From the NCBI GenBank assembly GCA_012959995.1, contig DUCC01000014.1:735-64734 (forward strand): a DNA stretch of 64,000 nucleotides, given 5' to 3'. A model generated the notes under the pieces. That model had not been told where the DNA came from. It saw nothing but the letters and a program-made list of their open reading frames with translations, and did no database searches. This document shows, one piece after another, positions 34,404 through 44,880 of the stretch (the first letter of the stretch is position 1; every line of letters starts with the position of its first letter). The translations under genes and the position numbers were made by a program. This DNA is from Acidimicrobiia bacterium. GTDB taxonomy: Bacteria; Actinomycetota; Acidimicrobiia; Acidimicrobiales; MedAcidi-G1.

Positions 34404-35135
34404 TCAACTCAGCGGCAAGAACACTTCAGCCGGTCGAGCAAAATGATCTAAAAAAGATTTCGGCAAAACCGGACGCTGACCATCTTCGGGCAGAACCTGA
34501 CTGACGTAACAAGCCAAAGCCGCCTGTTTGCGCTCCCTTAACTCGTCACCAAAACGAAAAGCAAAAGCCTGCGAAAAATCAAAAGCCGGTTTCTGCGGGT
34601 CATCCCAATTCCACGACCAAATCGGCACCCCAAACAACGGCACCCCCAACGCCTCACAAACCTGCAACGCCGCTTGAGCACAAGCCTCATGATCAGGATG
34701 GCCGTCACCCGGCCACGGAGCCACACAAGCCCCCGCCCCAACCAACAACGGAGACAACTGATCTAACAGTGCCCCAAAATGCTCATCCACCGAACCATCA
34801 GGCAACGACAAACGCATCCGATTAGCCCGAACCCCCAACACCCGGTAAGCCTCCGCACTCTCCGCGGTACGCCGCAGCGCCAAAGCCCCTCGACCCTCCT
34901 CATCTAAATGCGGATGCGACCACTCCCCATCAGTGACCGCCACCACGGTCACCGGAACCCCAAGGTCAACAGCAGCCAAAGTGGCCCCCGAAGCCAACAG
35001 TTCATCATCGGGGTGGGGCGACACCACCACCAACGGGCCCGGCGGCGGCCAAGGCACGGGGCAATCCGCCAAACCATCTACTACGGCATCCCACTGCGCC
35101 GCCAAACGGCCAGCCAGCGGGTCAATAGGGTCCAC
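34404..35135 (-). CDS. PIG-L family deacetylase
   Basis: A 243-residue zinc-dependent LmbE-like deacetylase. [15 protein letters not shown] holds the H-P-D-D zinc/catalytic motif and [13 protein letters not shown] the later His-x2-His motif. Members deacetylate GlcNAc-linked metabolites (mycothiol MshB, Mca, PIG-L). The GTG start overlaps the ABC transporter stop (TAGTG), so it is coupled to the exporter pair. Substrate unknown. Confidence 0.85.
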   Translation of the reverse strand: MDPIDPLAGRLAAQWDAVVDGLADCPVPWPPPGPLVVVSPHPDDELLASGATLAAVDLGVPVTVVAVTDGEWSHPHLDEEGRGALALRRTAESAEAYRVLGVRANRMRLSLPDGSVDEHFGALLDQLSPLLVGAGACVAPWPGDGHPDHEACAQAALQVCEALGVPLFGVPIWSWNWDDPQKPAFDFSQAFAFRFGDELRERKQAALACYVSQVLPEDGQRPVLPKSFLDHFARPAEVFLPLS

Positions 35136-36964
35136 TAGTCATCCTCACGAGTGTTCCCCAGCCACGAGGCATACAAGCCCTCATAAATGCCGCCAGCATC
35201 TTTAAGCACCTCGTGAGGCCCTTGCTCCACCAAATTGCCTCGATCAAAAACCAGCACCAAATCTGCTCGCTCCGCCGTAGACAAACGATGCGCCACACTC
35301 AAAGTGGTGCGCCCCGCCGCCAAACGTTCCAATGCTCGCTCCAACGTAGTTTCTGTTTCCGGATCCACCGCTGACGTCGCTTCATCTAAAATCAACAACC
35401 CAGGGTTCGCCAACTGGGCTCGAGCCAAAGCCACCAACTGGCGTTCCCCCACCGACAACGACTCCCCCCGTTCCCCCACCGGCGTCGCCAAACCCTCAAC
35501 CAAACCATCCACCCAAGGACGTAAACCCAACGCATCGATCGCCGCTTCCACCTCAGCAAAAGAAGCCTCCGACCGACCAAAACGAATGTTCTCCCCCACC
35601 GAAGAATCAAACAAAAACCCATCTTGAGGCACCATGCGCACCGCAGATTGACGATCCGCAGTAGCCATCTGGCGCAAATCCACCCCGCCCACCAGCAAGC
35701 AGCCCGCCGTGGGGTCAGCCAACCGAGCCACCAGTTTCACAAAAGTAGTTTTTCCCGAACCAGTTTCGCCCACCACAGCCACCGACGCACCGGCCGGCAA
35801 ATCCACATCAATCCCATGCAAGACCCGGCCTCCCTCTCGGTAAGCAAACTCCACCCCCCGGGCCTCTACCGACAACGGGCCCACCGGCAAAGCAGGCCCA
35901 GTCAAATTCTCGGGAATCTCCACCGGCGTATCCAGCACGTCTAAAATCTTCCACCAGCCCGCTAAAGCCGTTTGCGTTTGATCCAGCACCTCGCCCAACT
36001 CGGTAATGGGATTCAACAATAAGTTCACCAAAAAGATAAAAGCAATGAGTTCGCCCGAAGAAAGCCCCCACGAACCACCCCACCACACACCGGCTCCCAC
36101 CACCGAAGCAATAGCCATCACCCCAAAAACATCCGTCGTGGGCATAACCAACGAAAAATACCGAGCAGCCCGCATCTGTTGGTGATACTGCTCATCAACC
36201 GCTTCATGAATAGCTTCCTTGGTGGCCTTACGGTAGCCATAACCCCGCACCGTGGTCATCCCCATAACCACTTCAGAAATAATCCCCATAGTGTCCGACA
36301 CCCGCGTACGCAAACGATCATAAGCCTTCAACTGGCTGCGCTGCATACGCCGCAACATCGGGATAAGCGGCAAATGCACAGCCAAAGTCAACAAGGTCAA
36401 TTGCCACGAATAAAAAGCCATAACCAGCAACACGCCAGCGATTTGGAACAAATCAATGACCCAAGCAATAGCCCCCCACTGAGCAAATTTGGTCAACGTT
36501 TCAACATCGCTAGTAACCCGCGCCGTCAACACCCCTTTACGAGCCGCCGTGTGGTCCGCCAAACTCAAACGATGCAAATGCGCGAAGGTGCGGACCCGCA
36601 AACCCATCAACACATTCTCGGCCATACAAACCAAACGAAAATAAGTAGCCCGCCCCAAAAACACACTGCCCAACACCAAAACCGCCGACACCAACGACAC
36701 CACCAGTACCCACGAAAAACGTACCCCATCTGGCCCTAAGCCAAGGTCCAAAATCAACTGAATACTCAACGGCAACAACAATTTTGAACCCGCCACAGCA
36801 AGCGCCATAGCGGCCGTCCCCCACAACCCTTTTTGCAACTCAGGCGAAGCGGCTACCCCACGCCGCAGCACCGCCAAAGCACCCACCTCGTCGATGCTGG
36901 CCAAAGTACGAGCCTCTGGTTCTTCTTCGGGGCCAGCAACATCGCGCCCATCCAGCGCCGTCAT
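35135..36964 (-). CDS. ABC exporter half-transporter, subunit 1 of a heterodimer
   Basis: A 609-residue protein: six-helix membrane domain (about 40-335) and nucleotide-binding domain (about 360-600). Walker A is GETGSGKTT, Walker B with catalytic Glu is LLILDEATSAVD and the switch His is in SVAHRLS; its signature is LSVGERQ instead of LSGGQ. The partner gene overlaps by ATGA. Together they look like a heterodimeric multidrug/lipid exporter with one intact and one degenerate ATP site. Confidence 0.9.
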   Translation of the reverse strand: MTALDGRDVAGPEEEPEARTLASIDEVGALAVLRRGVAASPELQKGLWGTAAMALAVAGSKLLLPLSIQLILDLGLGPDGVRFSWVLVVSLVSAVLVLGSVFLGRATYFRLVCMAENVLMGLRVRTFAHLHRLSLADHTAARKGVLTARVTSDVETLTKFAQWGAIAWVIDLFQIAGVLLVMAFYSWQLTLLTLAVHLPLIPMLRRMQRSQLKAYDRLRTRVSDTMGIISEVVMGMTTVRGYGYRKATKEAIHEAVDEQYHQQMRAARYFSLVMPTTDVFGVMAIASVVGAGVWWGGSWGLSSGELIAFIFLVNLLLNPITELGEVLDQTQTALAGWWKILDVLDTPVEIPENLTGPALPVGPLSVEARGVEFAYREGGRVLHGIDVDLPAGASVAVVGETGSGKTTFVKLVARLADPTAGCLLVGGVDLRQMATADRQSAVRMVPQDGFLFDSSVGENIRFGRSEASFAEVEAAIDALGLRPWVDGLVEGLATPVGERGESLSVGERQLVALARAQLANPGLLILDEATSAVDPETETTLERALERLAAGRTTLSVAHRLSTAERADLVLVFDRGNLVEQGPHEVLKDAGGIYEGLYASWLGNTREDD

Positions 36965-38643
36965 GACCCCGCCTTTTCGTAAGCCTGCGCCAAAGCAGCG
37001 TAAGCGGAGACCGCCAACAACTCTTCGTGCGTGCCCTGGGCGGCTATGCGCCCGCTTTCCAAAAACAGCACCCGATCAGCCAAACGAATAGTGGCCAAAC
37101 GGTGCGCCACCACCAACAAAGTTCGGTCACCATGAGCGCGAAGATTAGCTAAAATAGCGGCCTCAATCGTGGGGTCCACCGCCGACGTAGCATCATCGAG
37201 CACCAACACCTTGGGGCGACGCAACAACCCTCGAGCAATAGCCAAACGTTGCCGCTGACCGCCCGACAAAGTCACCCCTCGCTCACCAACCACCGTATCT
37301 ATGCCCTGAGGCATCTCCGACACAAAACCCTCCGCCTCCACCAAAGTCAACACTCGCTGCAGCTCCCCCTCGGGAATATCGCGGCCCAGTGTCAAATTCT
37401 GTCGCACCGAATCTGCAAACAAAAACGTTTCCTGAAACACCGGAGCCACCACCGCCGCCGTGCCCTCCGAACCTAAATCCTGAACATCTACTCCACCCAA
37501 CAACACCCGACCCTCGGTGGGCGGCATCAAAGCCGCCAACAAAGCCACCAAAGTACTTTTACCGGCTCCCGTTGAACCCACCAAAGCCACCGTTTCCCCG
37601 GGATCGATATGCAACGAAAGACCCTCCAACACCAACGGGGCTTGCGAACCCTCCGTGGGGTAAGCAAACGACAAATCAACAAAATCAACGGTGGCCGACC
37701 CCACCACTCCCCCTACGACTGTCGATTCAGGAGCCACCGCCAACACCTCATTTATGCGATCCTGCGCCACCACCGACTGCGGGATCATCTGAAAAAGAAA
37801 CCCCAAAATTTCCATGGGCAACGACAAAATAGAAAACAAGGCCATAGCCCGCACCATCTCACCCAAAGTCACCGTCCCCTGGCTAAACAACCACGTACCC
37901 ACCAACAACAAAACTAAAATCCCCAAGTTGGGCAGCGAATAAATAATCGGGGAATAATTAGCCCGCAAGCGCCCCACCGCAATACGTTCCTCACGCAAAG
38001 CAGCCGCCGCCTCAGCGAACCTTGCCACCTCTTGATCTTGACGGCCCAACGTTTTTACCACCAACACCCCATCAAGGCTTTCGTGGGCGATAGACGACAC
38101 CCTCCCCACCTCCGCTTGGGCCCGAGCCGCCGGGGCCTCAATGGACTTCGTAAAACGCCGATTCAACACCGCCAAAGTCGGAAACAGAACCAACGCCACC
38201 AAAGCAAACAACGGGTGCACCACCAGCAGGCTGATCAACGACACCACAATCAAAGCCACCACCGAAACCGAAAAAGCCAACGGCATCAACATAGAAGTAG
38301 CCACCTCAACATCTGCATCGGCGTGGGCTAACAGTTGCCCCGCTGGCCGAGCCCAATGAAAAGACATCGGCGCATCTAAATAACGGTCAGTCAAACTCTG
38401 GCGCCATGTTCGTTGCGTCCGCGCCACCGCCATCATGTTGAACCAACGCCGCACCATGATGGATAAGCCGCGCACCAAGCCCACTATTCCCAAAGCCGCC
38501 ATACCAGAAAGCACCGCCCGGCCCGACACCGCAGGCCCCTCCCCAGACAGGCCAGGCAAAATCACCTCATCGGTTACCCGACCAATAACAACGGTGAACC
38601 CCACCACGGCCACCGCAAACACGTTGGCGCCCATTGCCGCCAA
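36961..38643 (-). CDS. ABC exporter half-transporter, subunit 2 of a heterodimer
   Basis: A half-transporter of at least 560 residues. Walker A GSTGAGKST, canonical signature LSGGQRQ, Walker B LVLDDATSAVD with Asp in place of the catalytic Glu, switch His in VVAHRLA. Its own ATP site is therefore degenerate and it supplies the good signature to subunit 1. The TTG start at 38643 removes part of the first helix: the frame stays open and exporter-like (FRRAGRLVARSFRAHP) back to a CTG at 38733 that overlaps the icd stop as CTGA, with no ATG, GTG or other TTG between. The true start may be that CTG. Confidence 0.88.
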   Translation of the reverse strand: MAAMGANVFAVAVVGFTVVIGRVTDEVILPGLSGEGPAVSGRAVLSGMAALGIVGLVRGLSIMVRRWFNMMAVARTQRTWRQSLTDRYLDAPMSFHWARPAGQLLAHADADVEVATSMLMPLAFSVSVVALIVVSLISLLVVHPLFALVALVLFPTLAVLNRRFTKSIEAPAARAQAEVGRVSSIAHESLDGVLVVKTLGRQDQEVARFAEAAAALREERIAVGRLRANYSPIIYSLPNLGILVLLLVGTWLFSQGTVTLGEMVRAMALFSILSLPMEILGFLFQMIPQSVVAQDRINEVLAVAPESTVVGGVVGSATVDFVDLSFAYPTEGSQAPLVLEGLSLHIDPGETVALVGSTGAGKSTLVALLAALMPPTEGRVLLGGVDVQDLGSEGTAAVVAPVFQETFLFADSVRQNLTLGRDIPEGELQRVLTLVEAEGFVSEMPQGIDTVVGERGVTLSGGQRQRLAIARGLLRRPKVLVLDDATSAVDPTIEAAILANLRAHGDRTLLVVAHRLATIRLADRVLFLESGRIAAQGTHEELLAVSAYAALAQAYEKAGS

Positions 38644-38729
38644 AATATGCGCAATCGGGTGAGCACGAAACGAGCGAGCAACCAGGCGCCCCGCTCGACG
38701 GAAAACCCCGTCAGGAGATGTGGTGGGAG

Positions 38730-39926
38730 TCAGAGGCGATCAACGATGGCCGAAGCAAACTCCGAGCACTTCACCTCGGTGGCTCCCTCCATCAAACGAG
38801 CAAAATCGTAGGTCACCACTTTGTCCACAATGGCGGCCTCCATGGCAGTCACGATGTCATCGGCGGCATCTTTCCAACCGATGTGTTCAAACATCAACGC
38901 CCCAGACAGCAAAACAGAAGACGGGTTGACCTTGTCTTGACCGGCGTACTTCGGGGCCGTCCCGTGGGTCGCTTCAAAAATGCCGTGCCCGGTGACGTAG
39001 TTAGCGTTACCACCCGGAGCAATACCAATGCCGCCTACTTGTGCCGCCAAAGCATCCGACAAATAGTCCCCATTAAGGTTCATGGTGCCAATCACATCAA
39101 ACTCAGCCGGACGAGTCAACACCTGCTGCAAAGCAATGTCGGCAATAGTGTCTTGCACCAAAATTTTGTCCCCCGGGTCGCCACCGCAATCTTCCCAAGC
39201 CACGGCCACGTCAGAAAACTCTTCTTTCACCAACTCGTAACCCCAGCGTTGAAACGCCCCTTCGGTGTATTTCATAATGTTGCCCTTGTGTACCCAATGC
39301 ACCCGCGGCAATCCACGGTCAACGGCGTACTGCAATGCAGCCCGTTGCAACCGCTGCGAACCCGTTTTAGAAATCGGCTTAATGCCAATGCCGGAATCTT
39401 CACGAATTTTCCATCCAAAAGCGTCTTCTAGAAGTTCCCGCAGTTTCAAAGCATCGGGGGTCATGGCCTCTACCTCAAGACCAGCGTAAATATCTTCAGT
39501 GTTCTCGCGAAAGATCACCATGTCCACCAACTCGGGGTGTTTCACCGGGGAAGGGACGCCCTTGAAATAACGCACCGGGCGCAAGCAAACATAGAGGTCC
39601 AAAATTTGGCGAATAGCCACATTCAGGCTACGGAACCCTCCACCAATGGGGGTAGTCAACGGGCCCTTAATGCCAATCAGGTGGCTGTCGAAAGTTTCAA
39701 TAGTTTCTTGAGGAAGCCAATCGCCGGTTTCGTTAAAAGCTTTTTCACCAGCCAGTACTTCTTTCCACTCCACCTTGCGGCCGTGTTTAGCCGCCGCCGC
39801 ATCAAGCACCAAGCGAGCCGCTGGCCAGATATCGACCCCCGTACCGTCGCCTTCGATAAACGGAATAATGGGTTCAGTGGGAACATTTAATACGCCATCG
39901 GCGCTCATAGAAATTTTTTCAGCCAT
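38730..39926 (-). CDS. icd: Isocitrate dehydrogenase (NADP type)
   Basis: A 398-residue TCA enzyme converting isocitrate to 2-oxoglutarate. [13 protein letters not shown] contains Ser100, the equivalent of the E. coli phosphorylation site; [10 protein letters not shown] carries the catalytic Lys/Tyr region; [15 protein letters not shown] has the Lys-Tyr pair linked to NADP specificity in the homodimeric E. coli-like class. A TAGGGT box is 6 bases before the ATG. Confidence 0.95.
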   Translation of the reverse strand: MAEKISMSADGVLNVPTEPIIPFIEGDGTGVDIWPAARLVLDAAAAKHGRKVEWKEVLAGEKAFNETGDWLPQETIETFDSHLIGIKGPLTTPIGGGFRSLNVAIRQILDLYVCLRPVRYFKGVPSPVKHPELVDMVIFRENTEDIYAGLEVEAMTPDALKLRELLEDAFGWKIREDSGIGIKPISKTGSQRLQRAALQYAVDRGLPRVHWVHKGNIMKYTEGAFQRWGYELVKEEFSDVAVAWEDCGGDPGDKILVQDTIADIALQQVLTRPAEFDVIGTMNLNGDYLSDALAAQVGGIGIAPGGNANYVTGHGIFEATHGTAPKYAGQDKVNPSSVLLSGALMFEHIGWKDAADDIVTAMEAAIVDKVVTYDFARLMEGATEVKCSEFASAIVDRL

Positions 39927-39932
39927 GCCTTG

Positions 39933-39938
39933 ACCCTA
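39933..39938 (-). promoter_or_regulatory. -10 box TAGGGT, leaderless promoter of icd
   Basis: TAGGGT, six bases (CAAGGC), then ATG at 39926. Confidence 0.5.
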
Positions 39939-39982
39939 TCGGCACCGTTACCGGACCAGAGAGGCCACCAGAAGAGAACGCC

Positions 39983-40858
39983 TTACTCGGAACTACTTAA
40001 ATCATCTCCATGGAGGTCAAGAACGCCCTCTACCGCCTCGGCGCTGTTCAAAGAATACAAATGCACCCCGGGTGCCCCCAGATCTACCAAATTGGCGACC
40101 ATGGCCGCCGCTTCATCAACGGCTATCCGCAAACGCTCCTTCGGTTCGGCAGCCTCCAAGCGGTTCCACAAATCAACGGGAATAGCAGAATTATTCATCT
40201 CGGCGAAGCGTTTCACCGACGAGGGATTAGTAACCGGAATCACCCCAGGGATGACCGGAGTGGTGCAACCCAACGCAGCAAGTTCATCTATTAGTTGGGC
40301 ATAAACCTTTTCATCAAAAAAGAACTGTGTAATGGCGAAATCTGCCAACGAGAGTTTGTGCGCCAAATGTCGACGATCAGTTGCTCGATCTGGTGAGCGA
40401 GGGTGTACTTCGGGAAAAGCCGCTACCCCAACGGCCACATCTGTCTCCTCTTGAATAAATGTCACTAGATCTGTGGCATAACGAAAGCCACCGGCCACGG
40501 TTTCTTCGGGGCGTGGATCCCCCGCCAAAGCCAAAACGTTAGCTACCCCCACCGCCTGATGGTCGGCCAACAAGGCCCGCACCTCAGCTTTAGTGTGCCC
40601 AATACCCGTGAGGTGCGGCATGACCGGGCAACGGTGGCGGGCCGACACATGGCTGGCCGCCACATCAGCCACCATTTGGCGAGTACGAGCTCGGTCGCTG
40701 CCCCCCGCACCGTAAGTAACCGAAACAAAATCCGGGCGTCGATGGGCCAACCGAGCGGCCGACCTTAAAGCCGCCTCCCGAGCCGGGCCCGGCGGCGGCG
40801 GAAAATATTCAAAAGATAACGTTCGACGTTTGGCTAAAACATCTGGGATACGTTGCAC
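39983..40858 (-). CDS. metF: 5,10-methylenetetrahydrofolate reductase
   Basis: A 291-residue flavin enzyme reducing methylene-THF to methyl-THF for methionine synthesis. SFEYFPPP (near 14-21) bears the catalytic Glu; VTYGAGGS, GDPRPEE and ITQFFFD are FAD and substrate motifs of MetF. GTG at 40858 is placed 6 bases after TAGGGT. It follows folD on the same strand, but a terminator lies between, so it has its own promoter. Confidence 0.93.
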   Translation of the reverse strand: MQRIPDVLAKRRTLSFEYFPPPPGPAREAALRSAARLAHRRPDFVSVTYGAGGSDRARTRQMVADVAASHVSARHRCPVMPHLTGIGHTKAEVRALLADHQAVGVANVLALAGDPRPEETVAGGFRYATDLVTFIQEETDVAVGVAAFPEVHPRSPDRATDRRHLAHKLSLADFAITQFFFDEKVYAQLIDELAALGCTTPVIPGVIPVTNPSSVKRFAEMNNSAIPVDLWNRLEAAEPKERLRIAVDEAAAMVANLVDLGAPGVHLYSLNSAEAVEGVLDLHGDDLSSSE

Positions 40859-40864
40859 CAGCGC

Positions 40865-40870
40865 ACCCTA
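40865..40870 (-). promoter_or_regulatory. -10 box TAGGGT, leaderless promoter of metF
   Basis: TAGGGT, six bases (GCGCTG), then GTG at 40858. Confidence 0.5.
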
Positions 40871-40945
40871 AAGAACCTTTCGGAAACAAACCCACCTCGC
40901 TAAAGGCATCGTCACACAAGGTTCATGTGGCAACCAAAAGGCGGG

Positions 40946-40975
40946 AAAAACCACCGCCAGCATCCCACGAGGTGG
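40946..40975 (-). terminator. Intrinsic terminator after folD
   Basis: On the minus strand CCACC and GGTGG form a stem directly followed by TTTTT, 7 bases past the folD stop codon. Confidence 0.65.
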
Positions 40976-40981
40976 CAGAAA

Positions 40982-41839
40982 CTACGACCCAGAGCGCTCG
41001 GCAGCCTCCACCGTGTTACGCAACAACATGGCCACCGTGGTGGGGCCCACCCCGCCCAAACGAGGGGTTATCCACGAAGCAACCTCTTCGACCGACTCAT
41101 CAACATCAGCCAACAACTTTTTACCCTCCCAAGAAATACCCCCGCTCACCACCACCGCGCCAGGGCGCACCATGTCCGGAGTAACAAAACCCGGGATACC
41201 CACCGCAGCCACCACAATGTCGGCCTCTCGAGTTAAGTCGGCCAAGTTTGGTACCGCCGAATGCACCACAGTGACCGCCGCATTAGCCCCCGGGGCTTTA
41301 GTAGTCAACAACAACGACAACGGGCGACCCAGAGTGGGCCCTCGACCAATAACCACCACATGGCGACCCGATACCTCAATGTCGTAATGCACAAACATGG
41401 CCACAATGCCCGCCGGGGTACACGGCACCGGGCCTTCTTCTTGCAAAACCAGTTTGCCCAAGTTGGTGGGGTGCAAACCATCAGCATCCTTGCCGGGGTC
41501 CATCGCTGACAAAGCAGCGTTGAAATCAAAACCATCAGCCACCGGGTGCTGAATGATGTAACCATGCACCTCGGGGTTGGCGTTAAAATTCTCCACCGCC
41601 TCCAACAGAGCCTCTGGCGGATCACCAGCGTTTACTTGCAAATGATGCGACGCAATACCCACCGCTTCACACGTTTCATGCTTCTTACGCACATACCCCG
41701 CACTGGCCCCATCGTCACCCACCAAAATGGTGCCTAAGCCCGGCGTAACCCCCCGGGCTTGCAACGCTTGTACCCGGATACGAACATCATCGAGGACAGC
41801 CTCCGCAACGGGGCCGCCTGCTAAAAGTTGTGCAGTCAT
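40982..41839 (-). CDS. folD: Methylene-THF dehydrogenase / methenyl-THF cyclohydrolase
   Basis: A 285-residue bifunctional enzyme linking methylene-, methenyl- and formyl-THF. GYVRKKHETCEAVG carries the catalytic Tyr and Lys, and IGRGPTLGRPLSLLL the NADP site; the family motif PGGVGPMT appears as LGGVGPTTVAMLL. ATG at 41839; a TAGAGT box lies 8 bases upstream (41848-41853). It supplies formyl-THF to PurH and PurN encoded just upstream. Confidence 0.94.
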   Translation of the reverse strand: MTAQLLAGGPVAEAVLDDVRIRVQALQARGVTPGLGTILVGDDGASAGYVRKKHETCEAVGIASHHLQVNAGDPPEALLEAVENFNANPEVHGYIIQHPVADGFDFNAALSAMDPGKDADGLHPTNLGKLVLQEEGPVPCTPAGIVAMFVHYDIEVSGRHVVVIGRGPTLGRPLSLLLTTKAPGANAAVTVVHSAVPNLADLTREADIVVAAVGIPGFVTPDMVRPGAVVVSGGISWEGKKLLADVDESVEEVASWITPRLGGVGPTTVAMLLRNTVEAAERSGS

Positions 41840-41884
41840 AGAGCGGAACTCTAGTGCTAAATGTTTCGCAGCGGAAGCACTTAC

Positions 41885-43393
41885 CTAATGGCGGAAATGC
41901 CGCTGGCCGGTAAACACCATGGCCATACCGGCTTGGTTAGCGGCCGCAATAACCTCATCATCTCGCACGGAGCCACCAGGCTGGATAACTGCCGTCGCAC
42001 CCGCCTCAATTGCTGCATCCAAGCCGTCACGAAAAGGGAAAAAAGCATCACTGGCACACGCCCCACCCAAGGCACGGCCGGCTGCTTTGTCGGTAGCAAT
42101 CCGGCCCGCATCTCGACGGTTTTGTTGACCCGCCCCAATGCCCACCGCTTGACCGTCTTTAACCAACACAATGGTGTTCGATGACACTCGGGCTGCCACC
42201 CGCCACGCAAACACCAAATCTTCCCATTCGGCCTCCGTGGGTTCCCGTTCGGTAGCCACCGACCATCCGTCCCGATCCACGGTCACTGCGTCGGCAGTTT
42301 GCACCAACAGGCCTCCGTCTATATTGCGCACCTCTCGGTCAGGCCACTGCGGAGCCGGCGCTTCCAAAATGCGGAGATTCTTTTTTTCTTTCAGCAACAA
42401 CAAGGCCTCTGGTTCAAAGCCCGGGGCCACCACTACCTCAGTAAATACTTCGCTCACCGCTTGAGCCATAGCCAGCGTCACCGGACGATTCACGGCCACA
42501 ATGCCCCCAAAAGCCGACACTGGGTCACCCGCATGGGCCGCCAAGTAAGCCGCTGTGATGTTGTCTGCTACCGCCGCCCCGCAAGGGTTGGCGTGCTTGA
42601 TAACCACCGCCGCTGGGCCATCACCCAAGCAATGCACCAACCGCCAAGCTGCCTCCGTGTCAAAAAGATTCAAATACGACATGGCCTTACCGCCGTGGGT
42701 AATTGCTTCATCCCACCAACCCGACTGGCCAGCCAACCGATAGCGAGCACCCACCTGATGGGGGTTCTCGCCGTACCGCAAATCTTGCACCCGATCTAAA
42801 GCCAAATGCAAGGAAGGCGGCAAAGGGTCAGCGTCTTCATCAAACCAACCCACAATGGCGGCGTCGTAAGCCGCCGTATGGGCAAAAGCATCCCGCGCCA
42901 ACCGGCGGCGGGTAGCGGTCGACAACTCCCCCTCCGCTTGCAACTCGTTGAGCACCACCGGGTAGTCCTCCGGGTTGACCACAATGCCCACATGGGCATG
43001 ATTTTTAGCGGCCGCCCGCACCATGGTGGGCCCACCAATATCGATCAACTCAATGCTGGGATCCGAAGAAAATGGGTACAAGTTACCCACCACTAAATCA
43101 ATGGGCGCAATCCCACGTTTTTCTAAATCAGCGAGATGCTCTGGTTTAGACCGGTCGGCCAAAATGCCGCCATGGATAACCGGGTGCAATGTTTTAACCC
43201 GCCCCCCCAGCATTTCTGGTGCCCCAGTGATCTCCGCTACCTCAATTGCTGCAACCCCGGCTTGGGCCAATACTTGCGCCGTGCCCCCGCTAGACACCAC
43301 CTCCCACCCCAAAGCCACCAGGCCTTTGGCGAACTCAACAATGCCCGCTTTGTCATACACCGACAGCAACGCTCGACGAGTGGTCATACGCAA
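41885..43393 (-). CDS. purH: Bifunctional AICAR transformylase / IMP cyclohydrolase
   Basis: A 502-residue enzyme of the last two purine steps. The N-terminal cyclohydrolase domain has [21 protein letters not shown] and [14 protein letters not shown]; the C-terminal transformylase has [18 protein letters not shown] and the end motif FTGQRHFRH. It overlaps purN by 10 bases. Confidence 0.96.
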   Translation of the reverse strand: MRMTTRRALLSVYDKAGIVEFAKGLVALGWEVVSSGGTAQVLAQAGVAAIEVAEITGAPEMLGGRVKTLHPVIHGGILADRSKPEHLADLEKRGIAPIDLVVGNLYPFSSDPSIELIDIGGPTMVRAAAKNHAHVGIVVNPEDYPVVLNELQAEGELSTATRRRLARDAFAHTAAYDAAIVGWFDEDADPLPPSLHLALDRVQDLRYGENPHQVGARYRLAGQSGWWDEAITHGGKAMSYLNLFDTEAAWRLVHCLGDGPAAVVIKHANPCGAAVADNITAAYLAAHAGDPVSAFGGIVAVNRPVTLAMAQAVSEVFTEVVVAPGFEPEALLLLKEKKNLRILEAPAPQWPDREVRNIDGGLLVQTADAVTVDRDGWSVATEREPTEAEWEDLVFAWRVAARVSSNTIVLVKDGQAVGIGAGQQNRRDAGRIATDKAAGRALGGACASDAFFPFRDGLDAAIEAGATAVIQPGGSVRDDEVIAAANQAGMAMVFTGQRHFRH

Positions 43394-43947
43394 ACTCCTT
43401 GGTTAAGCACCCGAGCAATAGTGGCCGGGTACAGGCGACGCTCTACATCTTTTATACGTTCATGCAAAGTGGCCGCCGTATCGTCAGCCTCTACCGGCAC
43501 CGCTTCTTGGGCCAAAATTGGGCCAGAATCCACGGCCAAAGTAGCCACATGCACCGTGCAACCAGAAACCTTCACCCCATGAGCCAAAGCGGCCTCCACA
43601 GCATGCCACCCCGGAAAAGCCGGCAACAACGATGGGTGCGTGTTCAAAATACGACCAGCGAAACCCTCATAAATAGGAGCAGCCAAAATAGTACCGAACC
43701 CCGCCATAGCGATTAAATCCACCTGATGGCTTTGAAGAAATTCAGTGATTTGCTGGGTATAACCCTCTCGGTCAAAAGCCGCCCCGAAAGTTGACCGCTC
43801 TACCACCTCAGCGGTTATGCCATGGCCCAATGCTCGCTCAATCGCCAAACAAGGGCGATCAGCAACCACCAAAGCCACCGGCAAACCAGCAGCCACCATG
43901 GCATCTAAAATAGTCCCGGTTCCCGAAACCAATACGGCAAGTTTCAT
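43384..43947 (-). CDS. purN: Phosphoribosylglycinamide formyltransferase
   Basis: A 187-residue formyl-THF-dependent enzyme of purine synthesis. VLVSGTGT at the N-terminus (usual GSGTN is GTGTI here), LIAMAGFGTIL, LNTHPSLLPAFPG with the catalytic Asn/His, and DSGPILAQEAVPV with the catalytic Asp. First gene of purN-purH; a TACCGT box lies 7 bases before the ATG. Confidence 0.93.
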   Translation of the reverse strand: MKLAVLVSGTGTILDAMVAAGLPVALVVADRPCLAIERALGHGITAEVVERSTFGAAFDREGYTQQITEFLQSHQVDLIAMAGFGTILAAPIYEGFAGRILNTHPSLLPAFPGWHAVEAALAHGVKVSGCTVHVATLAVDSGPILAQEAVPVEADDTAATLHERIKDVERRLYPATIARVLNQGVCV

Positions 43948-43954
43948 GCCTGCG

Positions 43955-43960
43955 ACGGTA
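43955..43960 (-). promoter_or_regulatory. -10 box TACCGT, leaderless promoter of purNH
   Basis: TACCGT, seven bases, then ATG at 43947. Confidence 0.45.
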
Positions 43961-43984
43961 GCAGAAGCACCCCGGCGCCCTTGT

Positions 43985-44878
43985 TTAGTTCGCGTCTAAA
44001 TCGGCCACAATGTCAGCCATATGCTCACCGGCTTCGGTGGGGTTCAAACCAACCCGCACCCCAGCGGCCCGCAACGCATCCATCTTGGCTTGCGCCGTGC
44101 CTTTGCCGCCCGACACAATGGCCCCGGCGTGACCCATTTTCTTACCCGGAGGGGCTGTCACCCCAGCCACATAAGCCGACACCGGTTTAGACATGTGGTT
44201 CGCGATGTATTCGGCCGCTTCTTCTTCAGCCGAACCACCAATTTCACCAATCATCATGACCGCTTTGGTTTCTGGATCATTTTCGAAAGCCTCTAAACAG
44301 TCGATGAAAGACGTACCAGGCACCGGGTCGCCACCAATGCCCACACAAGTGGTGCAACCAATGCCTTTTTCTTTCAACTCGTACAACGCTTGATAAGTCA
44401 AGGTGCCAGAACGACTGACAATGCCCACCGGGCCGCCCGGCTCAGCAATATGTCCGGCGGTGATACCGATGTTGCATTTCCCCGGAGAAATAATGCCCGG
44501 GCAGTTCGGGCCCAACAATTGCACCTGAGGGAAGTCTCGACGCAAACGGTTATAGAACTCCGCTTCATCGTGAGCGGGCACCCCTTCGGTGATAGCCACA
44601 ATGAACTCCACCCCACCCTCAGCTGCTTCGAGCACCGCACCACGTACCCCGGCGGCCGGAATAAAAATACAAGAAGCGGTAGCGCCCGTGGCATCTACTG
44701 CTTCGGCCACGTTGGCGTAAATAGGAATGCCTTCTACCTCTTCGCCTGCTTTACGCGGGTTGGTGCCGGCCACAACTTGGGTGCCGTACTCCCGGTTCAA
44801 CAAACCGTAGTAACGGCCTTGGCTGCCGGTTAACCCCTGATAAATAACTTTGGTGTTTTCGTCAACAAAAATACTCAT
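43985..44878 (-). CDS. sucD: Succinyl-CoA synthetase alpha subunit
   Basis: A 297-residue subunit that carries the phosphohistidine. QGLTGSQGRYYG binds CoA, PNCPGIISP and SRSGTLTYQ are conserved, and GHAGAIVSGGKGTAQ contains the active-site His. Two bases after sucC. Confidence 0.95.
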   Translation of the reverse strand: MSIFVDENTKVIYQGLTGSQGRYYGLLNREYGTQVVAGTNPRKAGEEVEGIPIYANVAEAVDATGATASCIFIPAAGVRGAVLEAAEGGVEFIVAITEGVPAHDEAEFYNRLRRDFPQVQLLGPNCPGIISPGKCNIGITAGHIAEPGGPVGIVSRSGTLTYQALYELKEKGIGCTTCVGIGGDPVPGTSFIDCLEAFENDPETKAVMMIGEIGGSAEEEAAEYIANHMSKPVSAYVAGVTAPPGKKMGHAGAIVSGGKGTAQAKMDALRAAGVRVGLNPTEAGEHMADIVADLDAN

Positions 44879-44880
44879 GA

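Noticed and set aside
40859-40981. SAM or SAH riboswitch upstream of metF
   Set aside because: The stretch holds the folD terminator and a leaderless metF promoter; no conserved aptamer core was found.
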